Source: Pseudomonadota bacterium (GTDB taxonomy: Bacteria > Pseudomonadota > Alphaproteobacteria > SMXQ01). Taken from it: a stretch of DNA of 49,230 nucleotides. Of this stretch, positions 24,901 through 34,672 are shown piece after piece. The notes under the pieces are model-generated. The model worked only from the letters and a program-made list of their open reading frames with translations, was not told the origin of the DNA and made no database searches. The stretch spans positions 1 through 49,230 of the forward strand of contig JADFJG010000009.1 in NCBI GenBank assembly GCA_022566265.1, in the 5' to 3' direction. The position numbers and the translations under genes are program-made. The number at the start of each line of letters is the position of its first letter. Within the stretch, counting starts at the first letter, position 1.

Positions 24901-26340
24901 ATGACATTCGAAGACCTCAAGCTGAGTCCAGACGTCCTTCGGGCGGTGACGGACGCAGGCTATACCGAACCAACGCCGATCCAGGAACTGGCCATCCCTT
25001 ACGTCCAGATGGGCCGGGACATCCTCGGTTGCGCCCAGACCGGAACCGGCAAGACCGCGTCCTTTGTCCTGCCGATGATCGATATCCTGACCGCGGGCCG
25101 GGCCAGGGCGCGCATGCCGCGATCGCTGATCCTCACCCCGACGCGGGAGCTCGCCGCCCAGATCGCCGTTAATTTCGAGACCTACGGCAAGTATCACAAG
25201 CTGAGCATGGCGCTGATCATCGGCGGCGAGTCGATCGTCGGCCAGGAGCAGAAGCTGGATCGCGGCGTCGACGTGCTGATCGCCACGCCGGGACGCCTCA
25301 TTGACCATTTCGGGCGCGGCGGCTTGTTGCTCAACGACGTCAAGATCCTGGTGATCGACGAGGGCGACCGCATGCTCGACATGGGTTTCATTCCCGACAT
25401 CGAGCGCATCGTTTCCTTTCTCCCCAAGATCCGCCAGACCCTGTTCTTTTCCGCCACCTTCCCGCCGGAAATCCGCCGCCTCGCCGATAAGTTCCTCATC
25501 AACCCCAAGGAAATCAACGTCACCCCGCCGGCCTCGCCGGCGGAAATGGTCGACCATTTCCTGGTCCCGACCGGGATGCGGGAGAAGGGCGCGGTACTGC
25601 GCCGCCTGCTCAACGCGGATCAGGTCCAGAACGCGCTCATCTTCTGCAACCGCAAGCGCGACGTGGATATCCTCGCCATATCCCTCAAGCGGCACGGACT
25701 GTCCGTCGCCGCCCTGCACGGCGACATGCCCCAGCCGGCACGCACCGAAACGCTGCGGGCATTCAAGGCCGGCGAGATCAACCTGCTGGTCGCGACCGAC
25801 GTCGCCGGGCGGGGATTGGACATCCGCGGCCTCTCCCATGTCTTCAATTTCGACGTGCCGATCCATGCCGAGGATTACGTCCACCGTATCGGCCGCACCG
25901 GCCGGGCCGGACACAGGGGGCGCGCCATCACCTTGACGGCGCCCGACGAACGCAAGTTCCTGAGCGCGATCACTACCCTCATCGGCAAGGACATCCCCCG
26001 CCTCGACATTCCCGGAATCGCCGGCCCCGAAGATGACGGCGGCGCGGCCGAGGCAAGACCCGCCGCCGAGCCGGAGGCGCGCCGGCCGGACGCCAAGAAA
26101 TCACGGCGCGGGGATGGGCGCGGTAGGAATAGAAGGGATCGAAAAGCGGCGCCCGGGACGGGCAAGGGCGGCGACGGGGAGAGGACCAACGGCACGCCCA
26201 TCAAGGTCGACAAGCGCACGCCCGTCGAGGCCGACAAACGAACGCCGAAATCCCCGCCAAAGGAACAGGTCGTCGGCCTTGGCGATCACGTCCCCGCCTT
26301 CATGATGCGCCCGCCGAAAAAGCCGACGGACGCGCCTTGA
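24901..26340 (+). CDS. DEAD-box RNA helicase with a DEGD variant box
   Basis: The 479-residue protein has all helicase motifs: Q motif (YTEPTPIQ), Walker A AQTGTGKT (K51), PTRELA, TPGR, motif II at 153-156, SAT (184-186), GRGLD and HRIGRTGR. Motif II reads DEGD instead of DEAD (25357-25368), a GCC-to-GGC difference by one base. ATP and Mg contacts use the flanking acidic residues, so activity is probably kept. Residues from about 375 form a basic, disordered tail with the repeats VDKRTPVEADKRTP, likely for RNA binding. It is closest to the RhlE group. Roles in RNA decay, ribosome assembly or cold growth are usual for the family. Confidence 0.93.
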   Translation: MTFEDLKLSPDVLRAVTDAGYTEPTPIQELAIPYVQMGRDILGCAQTGTGKTASFVLPMIDILTAGRARARMPRSLILTPTRELAAQIAVNFETYGKYHKLSMALIIGGESIVGQEQKLDRGVDVLIATPGRLIDHFGRGGLLLNDVKILVIDEGDRMLDMGFIPDIERIVSFLPKIRQTLFFSATFPPEIRRLADKFLINPKEINVTPPASPAEMVDHFLVPTGMREKGAVLRRLLNADQVQNALIFCNRKRDVDILAISLKRHGLSVAALHGDMPQPARTETLRAFKAGEINLLVATDVAGRGLDIRGLSHVFNFDVPIHAEDYVHRIGRTGRAGHRGRAITLTAPDERKFLSAITTLIGKDIPRLDIPGIAGPEDDGGAAEARPAAEPEARRPDAKKSRRGDGRGRNRRDRKAAPGTGKGGDGERTNGTPIKVDKRTPVEADKRTPKSPPKEQVVGLGDHVPAFMMRPPKKPTDAP

Positions 26341-26375
26341 ACCGCTGAACTCTCCTTGCCCCCTCGCCAGACGCC

Positions 26376-26509
26376 AGGAATCAGGCATCAGGAATCAGAT
26401 GCCGGAGAGGACCAATCTGTCGTCTGGCATCTGGTTCCTGATACCTGATACCTGATACCTGATACCTGATACCTGATACCTGATACCTGATACCTGATGC
26501 CTGATGCCT
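26376..26509. repeat. Heptanucleotide repeat with inverted arrangement
   Basis: Eight perfect GATACCT units run from 26440 to 26495, followed by two GATGCCT units to 26509. To the left, AGGAATC-AGGCATC-AGGAATC-AGATGCC (26376-26403) are the same heptamer family on the other strand. The two sides form a long, imperfect hairpin: CAGATGCC at 26396-26403 pairs with GGCATCTG at 26426-26433 and pairing continues outward with few mismatches. It fills the gap between the convergent helicase and SDR genes. Confidence 0.93.
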
Positions 26510-26529
26510 GACCCCATTTTCTTTCGTTC

Positions 26530-27258
26530 TCAGAAGCGTTCGACCCAGGGGCGGAGGTCCAACTCCTGGGTCCAGGCGCTGCGATGCTGGCGATGGAGCC
26601 GGTAATAGTTCTCGGCGATGGCATCGGGGGCCAGAAGCCCGTCGGGGGGACGTTCGGCGGCGAGGTGGGCGTAACGCTCGGAACCGATCTGGCCGTCGAT
26701 GATGATGTGGGCGACATGCACGCCATCGGGGCCCAACTCCCGCGCCATGCTCTGCGCCAGCGCCCTGAGTCCGAATTTACCCACCGCCAGGTTGACGAAC
26801 CCCGCCCCGCCCCTGAGTGACGCCGTCGCGCCGGTGAACAAGATGGTGCCGCCGCCATTGGCCACCATCCCCCGCGCCGCCGCGCCGCCAACGAGGAAGC
26901 CGCCGAGACAACCGGCGCGCCAGCTTGCCTCGAACTCCGCCGGTTCCGTCTCCAGCACCTTCTTGCGCACGAAGCCGCCGGCGTTGTAGACGACAAGATC
27001 CGGCGCCCCGAAATCCGCGGCCACGGACGCGAACAGGCCCTTCACCCCATCGGCGTCGGTGACGTCACAACCGTAAGCCCGGCCCGCGCCGCCGAGATCG
27101 GCAAGCTCGTCGGCGAGGGGCGCCAGGCGGCCTTTGTCGCGGGCAACGATGGCGACCTTCATTCCGGCGCCGGCGAACCGGCGCGCCAGCGCCGCCCCAA
27201 GCCCGGTCCCGACCCCGGCCACCAGCGCCACCTCGCCATCTCCATCCTTCTTGCTCAT
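26530..27258 (-). CDS. Atypical short-chain dehydrogenase/reductase (SDR) family protein
   Basis: The start ATG at 27258 (MSKKDGDGEV) follows GGCGAGGA. The 242-residue protein has a Rossmann fold with the nucleotide loop AGVGTGLGAALARRF (about 15-28), DVT at 65-67 and the NAG motif (92-94). The catalytic Tyr of the YxxxK motif is missing: the lysine is K161 in NLAVGKFGLRAL, and position 157 is Leu. The segment ALAQSMARELGPDGVHVAHI matches a recurrent non-classical SDR group. Dehydrogenase activity by the normal mechanism is therefore doubtful. It is divergent from the SUF regulator. Confidence 0.85.
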   Translation of the reverse strand: MSKKDGDGEVALVAGVGTGLGAALARRFAGAGMKVAIVARDKGRLAPLADELADLGGAGRAYGCDVTDADGVKGLFASVAADFGAPDLVVYNAGGFVRKKVLETEPAEFEASWRAGCLGGFLVGGAAARGMVANGGGTILFTGATASLRGGAGFVNLAVGKFGLRALAQSMARELGPDGVHVAHIIIDGQIGSERYAHLAAERPPDGLLAPDAIAENYYRLHRQHRSAWTQELDLRPWVERF

Positions 27259-27426
27259 GTTCCTCGCCGTCCCCTTAATTCGTGTCCTCGAAGGGTCGAA
27301 AAATAGCCCTCCGAAGGGCCAGGATTTACCCCTGCCGGCACCGCTGGAAGCCCCGGAAAACCGGGCTTTTCGGCATGGTTCCATAGACTACTTGACAATC
27401 GCGCTAAATCGACCATTTTTTAATCA

Positions 27427-27439
27427 GACCAATTTGGTC
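27427..27439 (+). promoter_or_regulatory. Palindromic operator upstream of the SUF regulator
   Basis: GACCAA-T-TTGGTC is a perfect 13-bp palindrome ending 24 bases before the Rrf2 gene start. TTGACA at 27392-27397 may be the -35 element, though the -10 is unclear. Autorepression by the Rrf2 iron-sulfur regulator is the simplest reading. Confidence 0.5.
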
Positions 27440-27463
27440 CGCTTTAATCGAAGATGGCTTGAA

Positions 27464-27946
27464 ATGATCCGCCTGAGCAAGCTTGCCGACTATGGCGTCG
27501 TGCTGATGACACGCATGGCCAGCCGGCCCGAGGGGGTCCACAACACGATGGATCTGTCGCTGCTCACCGGCTTGCCGACACCGACCGTCAGCAAGGTCCT
27601 GTCCAAACTCGGGCGCCATGACCTGCTGCGCTCGGTCCGCGGCGCCAAGGGAGGTTACAAGCTCGCCCGAAGCCCGCAAAACATCTCCATCGCCGATATC
27701 ATCAGCGCCATCGAAGGTCCGATCGCCCTCACCCAATGCATGGAGCACACCCTTGGGTGCTGCGACATCGAGCCCCTTTGCCCGTCCCGTTATGGCTGGC
27801 AGGTGATCAACGACACCGTGCGCCGTTCGCTCGAGAGCGTGTCGCTGGCCGAAATTTCCACCCAGGTTCAACTGTTCGCCAATCGTCGCCCGGGCACCAG
27901 CGCCAGTGCGACGCCAGTGGCCACTGGCGAATTGACAAACGGCTGA
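27464..27946 (+). CDS. Rrf2-family iron-sulfur regulator of the SUF operon
   Basis: The start ATG at 27464 (MIRLSKLADYGVVLMTRMAS) is the typical Rrf2 N-terminus. The 160-residue protein has a winged helix-turn-helix (about 1-70; PTPTVSKVLSKLGRHDLLRS) and the cluster-binding cysteines C92, C99, C100 and C106 in QCMEHTLGCCDIEPLC, suited to hold a [2Fe-2S] cluster. As in IscR and similar regulators, the holo form should repress the suf genes when iron-sulfur supply is adequate. It is the first gene of the operon, 33 bp before sufB, and probably acts at the GACCAATTTGGTC palindrome. Confidence 0.9.
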   Translation: MIRLSKLADYGVVLMTRMASRPEGVHNTMDLSLLTGLPTPTVSKVLSKLGRHDLLRSVRGAKGGYKLARSPQNISIADIISAIEGPIALTQCMEHTLGCCDIEPLCPSRYGWQVINDTVRRSLESVSLAEISTQVQLFANRRPGTSASATPVATGELTNG

Positions 27947-27979
27947 ACCAAACCGTCAGGTAACGAAAGAAAAACGATC

Positions 27980-29443
<1,464 letters not shown>

Positions 29444-29490
29444 AGCTGTCAAAAAATTTGCGCGATCGTTATGAAATAAGGATGTGAAGT

Positions 29491-30258
29491 TTGGAACCAC
29501 TGCTTGTAATCAAGAACCTGCACGCAAGGGTCGAGGGCAAGGCGATCCTCGACGGCATCGAGTTGACGGTCAATGCCGGCGAGGTCCATGCCGTCATGGG
29601 GCCGAACGGGTCGGGGAAAAGCACCCTCGCCTATGTGCTCTCGGGACGCGAGGGCTACGAGGTCACCGAGGGCGAGGTCATATTCGATGGCAAGGACCTC
29701 CTCGCCATGGCGCCCGAGGAGAGGGCGCGGGCCGGCATCTTCCTCGCCTTCCAGTACCCGATCGAGATCCCCGGCGTCTCCACCTCGGTGTTCCTGAAAT
29801 CGGCGGTCAACGCCCTGCGCCGGCAGCGCGGCGAGAGCGAGCTCGACGCCATGGAGTTCCTCAAGCAGGCGAAGGAGAAACTCAGCGCCCTGAAGATGGA
29901 CCAGAAGTTCCTCTCCCGCGCCGTCAATGTCGGCTTCTCTGGCGGCGAGAAGAAGCGCAGCGAGATCTTCCAGATGGCGATGCTGGAGCCCAAGCTGGCG
30001 ATCCTGGACGAGACCGATTCAGGGCTCGACATCGACGCCCTCAAGATCGTCGCCGAGGGGATCAACGCCCTCAGGGGGCCGGAGAAGGCGGCGCTGATGA
30101 TCACCCATTACCAGCGCCTGCTCGATTACGTGGTGCCCGACAAGGTCCACGTGTTGGCGCAGGGGCGCATCGTCAAGACCGGCGGCAAGGAACTGGCGCT
30201 CGAGCTCGAGGAAAATGGTTACGCCGCCTTCAATGCCGCCTCGAAGGACGCCGCATGA
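29491..30258 (+). CDS. sufC: SufC, ATPase of the SUF scaffold complex
   Basis: The start is TTG at 29491 (MEPLLVIKNLHARVEGK), supported by AAGGATG at 29478-29484. The 255-residue ABC ATPase has Walker A GPNGSGKST, Q-loop AFQYP, signature FSGGEKKRSEIFQ and Walker B LAILDETDSGLD. SufC powers conformational change in SufBC2D during cluster assembly and is not a transporter. The short gap to sufD (10 bp) shows co-translation. Confidence 0.97.
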   Translation: MEPLLVIKNLHARVEGKAILDGIELTVNAGEVHAVMGPNGSGKSTLAYVLSGREGYEVTEGEVIFDGKDLLAMAPEERARAGIFLAFQYPIEIPGVSTSVFLKSAVNALRRQRGESELDAMEFLKQAKEKLSALKMDQKFLSRAVNVGFSGGEKKRSEIFQMAMLEPKLAILDETDSGLDIDALKIVAEGINALRGPEKAALMITHYQRLLDYVVPDKVHVLAQGRIVKTGGKELALELEENGYAAFNAASKDAA

Positions 30259-30268
30259 GGGCCGGACC

Positions 30269-31666
30269 ATGACAGTGCCGGCTCGACGCGGCGCCAGCGA
30301 CGTCCATGAGGCGACCTGCAAGGCCTATCTCGACCGTTTCGCCACAATGCGCGCCGAGCTGCCGGGCGCCGGACTCCCCTGGCTCGACGCCTGGCGCGCC
30401 AGGGCGATCGAGCGCTTCGCCGAACACGGCTTTCCCGGCCCCAGGCTCGAAGAGTGGAGGTTCACCAACCTCTCGAAGCTGGCCGAGACCGTGTTCGAGC
30501 CCTTCCCTTCGGCCGCCAACGGCATCTCGAGGGAAGACCTCGGCGGCTACAGGCTCGAAGACGGATCCGATCATCTGTTGGTTTTCGTCAACGGCCGTTT
30601 GCGGCCCGACCTTTCCTCACCCGGCGCGCCGGGTGACGGCATAACCGTCACCGGCCTGTCACGGGCGCTCGAGGACGACGCGGAAGCGGTTGAAGAAAGT
30701 CTTATCGGCGCCGGCGATCTTACCGGCGAGGAACGGGCCGGCGCCGAACGGGCCGGCGAGGAACGGTCCGCGTCGCTTGGCCAATTGAACGCCGCTTTCA
30801 TGGTCGATGGGGCGGTGATACGGGTGGCCGCGAACGCCCAACCCGAACGCCCGGTGCACCTTATTTTCCTCGCGCACCCGAACAAGGAGCCCGCCGGGAT
30901 GCATCTGCGCAACATCATCCATGCCGGCGAGGGCGCCAAGCTGACCGTCATTGAAAGCTATGCCGGCCTCGCGGACGGCCCCTACTGGACCAACGCCGTC
31001 ACCCATGTCACCGCCGAGAAGGGAGCGGCGATCCAGCACTTCAAATTCCAGGCCGAAGGCGCCGGCGCCTTTCACATCGCCGTGACCGACGTGGATTTAC
31101 ACCAAGACGCGTCTTACACCAATTTCGTCATGTCCCTCGGCGGCATCCTGGCGCGAAACGAAATCCGCGCCCGCTATACCGGCGAAGGGGTCCATTGCGC
31201 CCTCAAGGGGGTATCCCTTGCGCGCGGCAGACAGCATGTGGACACCACCACCTCGGTCGATCATCTGATGGCGTCGGGCGTTACCGACGAGACCTATAAG
31301 GGCATCGTCGATGATCGTGCGCGCTCGGTGTTCCGGGGCAAGATACGGGTGGCACCCGGCGCCCAGAAGACCAACGCCTATCAGCTCAACCAGAACCTGT
31401 TGCTGTCCGACCGGGCCCAGGCCGACAGCAAGCCGGAACTCGAAATCTTCGCCGATGACGTCAAATGCGGCCACGGCTCCACGGTCGGCGATATCGACGC
31501 CGAAGCGCTGTTCTATCTCCGCGCCCGCGGCCTCGAGGAGCGCGACGCGCGGACGCTCCTGATCGAGGCGTTCCTCGGCCAGTTGATCGACGATATCGAA
31601 ATCGCGCCGGTGCGGGCGATGGCGCGCAAGGCGTTTACCGGCTGGCTCGCGGGCCTGGGTGGCTGA
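30269..31666 (+). CDS. sufD: SufD, Fe-S scaffold subunit
   Basis: The start ATG at 30269 (MTVPARRGAS) lies after GAGGG. The 465-residue protein shows FRGKIRVAPGAQKTNAYQLN and LEIFADDVKCGHGSTVGDID, hallmarks of SufD; the His in the KCGHGS motif is involved in cluster assembly on the SufB-SufD interface. A short acidic/alanine stretch (ERAGAERAGEERS, about 153-165) is built from small repeats GAERAGEER and looks like a local expansion. The end overlaps the sufS GTG alternative start. Confidence 0.95.
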   Translation: MTVPARRGASDVHEATCKAYLDRFATMRAELPGAGLPWLDAWRARAIERFAEHGFPGPRLEEWRFTNLSKLAETVFEPFPSAANGISREDLGGYRLEDGSDHLLVFVNGRLRPDLSSPGAPGDGITVTGLSRALEDDAEAVEESLIGAGDLTGEERAGAERAGEERSASLGQLNAAFMVDGAVIRVAANAQPERPVHLIFLAHPNKEPAGMHLRNIIHAGEGAKLTVIESYAGLADGPYWTNAVTHVTAEKGAAIQHFKFQAEGAGAFHIAVTDVDLHQDASYTNFVMSLGGILARNEIRARYTGEGVHCALKGVSLARGRQHVDTTTSVDHLMASGVTDETYKGIVDDRARSVFRGKIRVAPGAQKTNAYQLNQNLLLSDRAQADSKPELEIFADDVKCGHGSTVGDIDAEALFYLRARGLEERDARTLLIEAFLGQLIDDIEIAPVRAMARKAFTGWLAGLGG

Positions 31667-31667
31667 G

Positions 31668-32939
31668 ATGAACGAACAGGTCCAGGCCGTTCAAACCGCC
31701 CCGGCAAAGCCCGAGACCGCGCCCCTCGACGCCGCCCGGGCGCGCCGGGACTTCCCGATCTTCTCGCGCCGGGTCCACGACCGGCCCCTGGTGTTCCTCG
31801 ACAGCGCCGCCAGCGCCCAGAAGCCCGGCGCCGTGATCGACGCGGTCCGCCACTGCTACGAAGCGGAATACGCCAACGTCCACCGTGGCGTCTATTGGCT
31901 GAGCGAGCGGGCGACGGAAGCCTTCGAGGGCGTCAGGAAGACCGTCGCCGGGTTCATCAACGCCGCCGACGAACGCGAGATCGTCTTCGTGCGCGGCACC
32001 ACCGAGGCCATCAACCTCATCGCCCATAGCTTCGGACGCTATTCCCTCGCGCCTGGCGATGAGATCGTCATCTCGGCGATGGAGCATCACTCCAACATCG
32101 TCCCCTGGCAGATCCTCAGGGACGAGATCGGGGTCAAGCTCATAATCGCGCCGATCAACGACGACGGCGAGCTGATGATGGAGGCGTTCGCCGAGCTTCT
32201 CGGTCCGCGCACCAAGCTCGTCGCCATCACCCATGTCTCCAACGCCTTGGGCTCCATCGTCGATGTCGGCGAGATCGTCCGCCTCGCCCATGAGGCCGGC
32301 GCCCGGGTGCTGATCGACGGCGCCCAGGCGGTGCCGCACCTCGGCGTCGACGTCCGGGAACTCGATTGCGACTTCTACGCCTTCTCCGGCCACAAGCTTT
32401 ACGGTCCGAGCGCCATCGGCGTCCTTTACGCCAAGGCCGAACTGCTCGAGTCCATGCCGCCTTACCAGAGCGGCGGCGACATGATCCTGTCGGTGAGCTT
32501 CGATAAGACCGAGTACAACGCCATTCCCTACAAGTTCGAGGCCGGCACGCCGAACATCGCCGGCACCATCGGGCTCGGCGCCGCCATCGACTATGTCGGC
32601 GCGCTGGGCTTGCCCGCCATCGCCGCCCATGAGCAGGACCTGCTCGACTACGCCACCGCCAGGCTCAAGGAGATCGACGGCTTGCGTCTTATCGGCACCG
32701 CCAGGGATAAGGCGAGCGTCGTCTCCTTCACCCTGGCGGACGTGCATGCCCACGATATCGGCACCGTGCTCGACCGCCAGGGGATCGCCGTTCGCACCGG
32801 GCATCACTGCGCGCTTCCGGTGATGGAGCGTTTCGGCGTGCCGGCGACGGTGCGCGCTTCCTTCGGCCTCTACAACACGCGGGACGACGTCGACGCGCTG
32901 ATCGGCGGGCTGGCAAAAGTCAGGGAGATTTTCGGCTGA
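31668..32939 (+). CDS. sufS: SufS, group II cysteine desulfurase
   Basis: The ATG at 31668 gives 423 residues; a GTG at 31659 overlapping the sufD stop is an alternative. PLP is held by K243 (FSGHKLYGP) and the pyridine aspartate lies in VLIDGAQAVPH. The catalytic cysteine is C381 in RTGHHCALPVMERFG. SufS removes sulfur from cysteine as persulfide and passes it to the SufU/NifU-type partner encoded next, with which it overlaps by one base (TGATG). The RTGHHCA motif is diagnostic of group II. Confidence 0.97.
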   Translation: MNEQVQAVQTAPAKPETAPLDAARARRDFPIFSRRVHDRPLVFLDSAASAQKPGAVIDAVRHCYEAEYANVHRGVYWLSERATEAFEGVRKTVAGFINAADEREIVFVRGTTEAINLIAHSFGRYSLAPGDEIVISAMEHHSNIVPWQILRDEIGVKLIIAPINDDGELMMEAFAELLGPRTKLVAITHVSNALGSIVDVGEIVRLAHEAGARVLIDGAQAVPHLGVDVRELDCDFYAFSGHKLYGPSAIGVLYAKAELLESMPPYQSGGDMILSVSFDKTEYNAIPYKFEAGTPNIAGTIGLGAAIDYVGALGLPAIAAHEQDLLDYATARLKEIDGLRLIGTARDKASVVSFTLADVHAHDIGTVLDRQGIAVRTGHHCALPVMERFGVPATVRASFGLYNTRDDVDALIGGLAKVREIFG

Positions 32940-33391
32940 TGTCGGAGTTGCGCGATCTCTATCAGGAAGTCATCCTCGACCATTACCGGCGGCCGAGGAA
33001 CTTCGGCAAGTCACCGCTCTGCAACCGCCAGGCCAATGGCCACAATCCGCTTTGCGGCGACAAGCTGACGATCTATCTCCTGGTCAAGGACGGCACGGTC
33101 GAGGAAGTGACGTTCGATGGGGCGGGTTGCGCCATCTCGGTGGCGTCGGCCTCGCTGATGACGGAAATGCTCAAGGGCTTGTCGGTGGCCGACGCGCGGG
33201 CGCTGTTCGAGCGCTTCCAGGGCGCCATGACCGGCTCAGGCGACGGCGTCGACTCGCTCGAGGATCTCGACAAACTGGCGGTGCTATCGGGCGTCAGGGA
33301 ATTTCCGGTGCGGGTCAAATGCGCGACTCTCGCGTGGCACACCTTCAGGGCGGCGCTCGACGACAGCGACGACACGGTGGTGACCGAATGA
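32939..33391 (+). CDS. sufU: SufU-type sulfur acceptor (SUF NifU family)
   Basis: The 150-residue protein has the three SufU/IscU cysteines C39 (NPLCGDKL), C64 (GAGCAIS) and C128 (VKCATLAWH), and the D41 next to the first. The longer loop between the second and third cysteine (FQGAMTGSGDGVD) marks SufU, which binds zinc and accepts persulfide from SufS. It starts on the sufS stop (TGATG). In this operon it replaces SufE, which is absent. Confidence 0.92.
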   Translation: MSELRDLYQEVILDHYRRPRNFGKSPLCNRQANGHNPLCGDKLTIYLLVKDGTVEEVTFDGAGCAISVASASLMTEMLKGLSVADARALFERFQGAMTGSGDGVDSLEDLDKLAVLSGVREFPVRVKCATLAWHTFRAALDDSDDTVVTE

Positions 33392-33434
33392 CGCCCCCGG
33401 CCCCCCCAATCTGGTTAGGTAAAAAGGTGAAGTG

Positions 33435-33788
33435 ATGGAAGAGTCGCAAGATTCAGGCCCGGCCCCCGGCGGCGACGCCGCCAAACCCTCGCTAGAGGAG
33501 GCGGTCATCCACGGGCTCGGCACCGTTTACGACCCGGAAATCCCGGTCAGTATCTATGAGCTCGGCCTGATCTACGATATCGACACCAATGACGAGGGCG
33601 ACGTGGTGATCGCCATGACCCTGACCTCTCCCGCCTGCCCGGTCGCCGAGAGCCTGCCCGGCGAGGTCGAGAGCACCATCTCGGCGATCGACGGTGTCAA
33701 GAGCGTCAAGGTCAATCTGGTCTGGGACCCTCCGTGGTCGATGGAGAAGATGTCCGAGGCGGCCCGTCTCGAGTGCGGGTTCATGTAA
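33435..33788 (+). CDS. sufT: SufT, DUF59/MIP18-type Fe-S maturation factor
   Basis: The ATG at 33435 follows AGGTGA. The 117-residue protein is one DUF59 domain with the conserved VYDPEIPVSIYELGLIYDI, the SPACPVAESLP loop (Cys in the active position) and NLVWDPPWS. It ends with ARLECGFM. SufT helps mature or transfer clusters to client enzymes and is typical of alphaproteobacterial suf operons. It lies between sufU and sufA. Confidence 0.93.
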   Translation: MEESQDSGPAPGGDAAKPSLEEAVIHGLGTVYDPEIPVSIYELGLIYDIDTNDEGDVVIAMTLTSPACPVAESLPGEVESTISAIDGVKSVKVNLVWDPPWSMEKMSEAARLECGFM

Positions 33789-33811
33789 AGTTAAGTACAA
33801 GGAGAAAACGA

Positions 33812-34153
33812 ATGGAGCCAACGCTTAAAGCGATATCCCTGACCGACGCCGCGGCCAAGCGCGTCAAGGCGATCCTGGCGGCGCGCGATGAGCCCGCCAT
33901 CGGCTTGCGGATCGGCATCGCGCCGAAGGGTTGCTCCGGCAATTCCTACATCATCGATTACGCCGAGGAGATCGGCCCCCATGACGAGGTGATCGAGACC
34001 AAGGGCGTCACCATCGTCATCGACCCGGGCGCGACGCTGGTCCTCATCGGCACCGAGATCGACTATGTCGAGGGCAAGCTCCATTCGGGCTTCGTCTTCG
34101 CCAACCCCAACGAGAAGGGCCGCTGCGGCTGCGGCGAATCCTTCACTGTCTGA
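33812..34153 (+). CDS. sufA: SufA/IscA-type Fe-S carrier
   Basis: The start ATG at 33812 has AAGGAG 5-10 bases before it. The 113-residue A-type carrier has the three ligand cysteines C41 (PKGCSGNSY), C105 and C107 (GRCGCGESF). It accepts clusters from the SufBCD complex and passes them to apo-enzymes. It is the last suf gene; its stop codon lies in the first unit of a 20-bp tandem repeat. Confidence 0.94.
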   Translation: MEPTLKAISLTDAAAKRVKAILAARDEPAIGLRIGIAPKGCSGNSYIIDYAEEIGPHDEVIETKGVTIVIDPGATLVLIGTEIDYVEGKLHSGFVFANPNEKGRCGCGESFTV

Positions 34154-34230
34154 GTCCTAAGCCGATTGGCTGAGTCCTAAGCCGATTGGCTGAGTCCTAA
34201 GCCGATTGGCTGAGCCCTAAGCCGGTTCAC
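34151..34230. repeat. 20-bp tandem repeat containing the sufA and merR stop codons
   Basis: Four units of TGAGTCCTAAGCCGATTGGC start at 34151, 34171, 34191 and 34211; the first three are identical and the last has three changes. The first TGA is the sufA stop. The last unit holds the minus-strand merR stop (CTA at 34217-34219). No hairpin terminator is seen between the two convergent operons, so the repeat is the only structure there. Confidence 0.93.
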
Positions 34231-34636
34231 GGTATAGGGCGTCGATGATCGGGCAGTCCGGTACGTTGCCGCCCTCGCAGCGCGCCACCATTTCCCCCAG
34301 CACGGCTTCCATGGCCTTGAGGTCGGCAAGGCGCGCGCGCACCGCTTCGAGGTGACCGAGCGCCATCGTCCGGACCTCGTCGCAGCCGTGGCCCTGCTCG
34401 TCGACGAGCCTGAGCAGCCCGCGCACGTCCTCTAGGGTAAACCCGAGATCGCGCGCCCGGCGCACGAAGTTGAGCCGCTTCAGGTGCCAGGCGTGATAGC
34501 GCCGCTGGCCACCGGAATTGCGCGGCGGCTCGGGCAAGATCCCGATCCGCTCGTAATAACGGATGGTCTCCACCTTGCACCCGGTCCGCCGGGCCAGGGC
34601 GCCGATGCCAAGGTCGGGCATATCCGCGCCGGCCAT
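34217..34636 (-). CDS. merR: MerR, mercury-responsive regulator
   Basis: The start ATG at 34636 follows AGGAGGG. The 139-residue protein has the MerR winged helix (IGALARRTGCKVETIRYYER), the long dimerisation helix, and three cysteines matching the Hg(II) site: C85 (GHGCDEV), C120 and C128 (ARCEGGNVPDC). C120 and C128 are eight apart, close to the nine of Tn501 MerR. It is divergent from the mer genes and should bind the dyad at 34677-34695, repressing without Hg(II) and untwisting the promoter with it. The cadmium/lead type is less likely because merA and merB are adjacent. Confidence 0.93.
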   Translation of the reverse strand: MAGADMPDLGIGALARRTGCKVETIRYYERIGILPEPPRNSGGQRRYHAWHLKRLNFVRRARDLGFTLEDVRGLLRLVDEQGHGCDEVRTMALGHLEAVRARLADLKAMEAVLGEMVARCEGGNVPDCPIIDALYREPA

Positions 34637-34672
34637 GATGTCGCCCTCCTGAAAGTCGGAAAAAAACAGGCC

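Noticed and set aside
26440-26509. Possible CRISPR array
   Set aside because: The units are seven bases with no spacers, so this is a simple tandem repeat.
34217-34636. MerR protein as a cadmium/lead or copper regulator
   Set aside because: The three cysteines fit the Hg(II) site and the divergent operon is merT-P-B-F-A.
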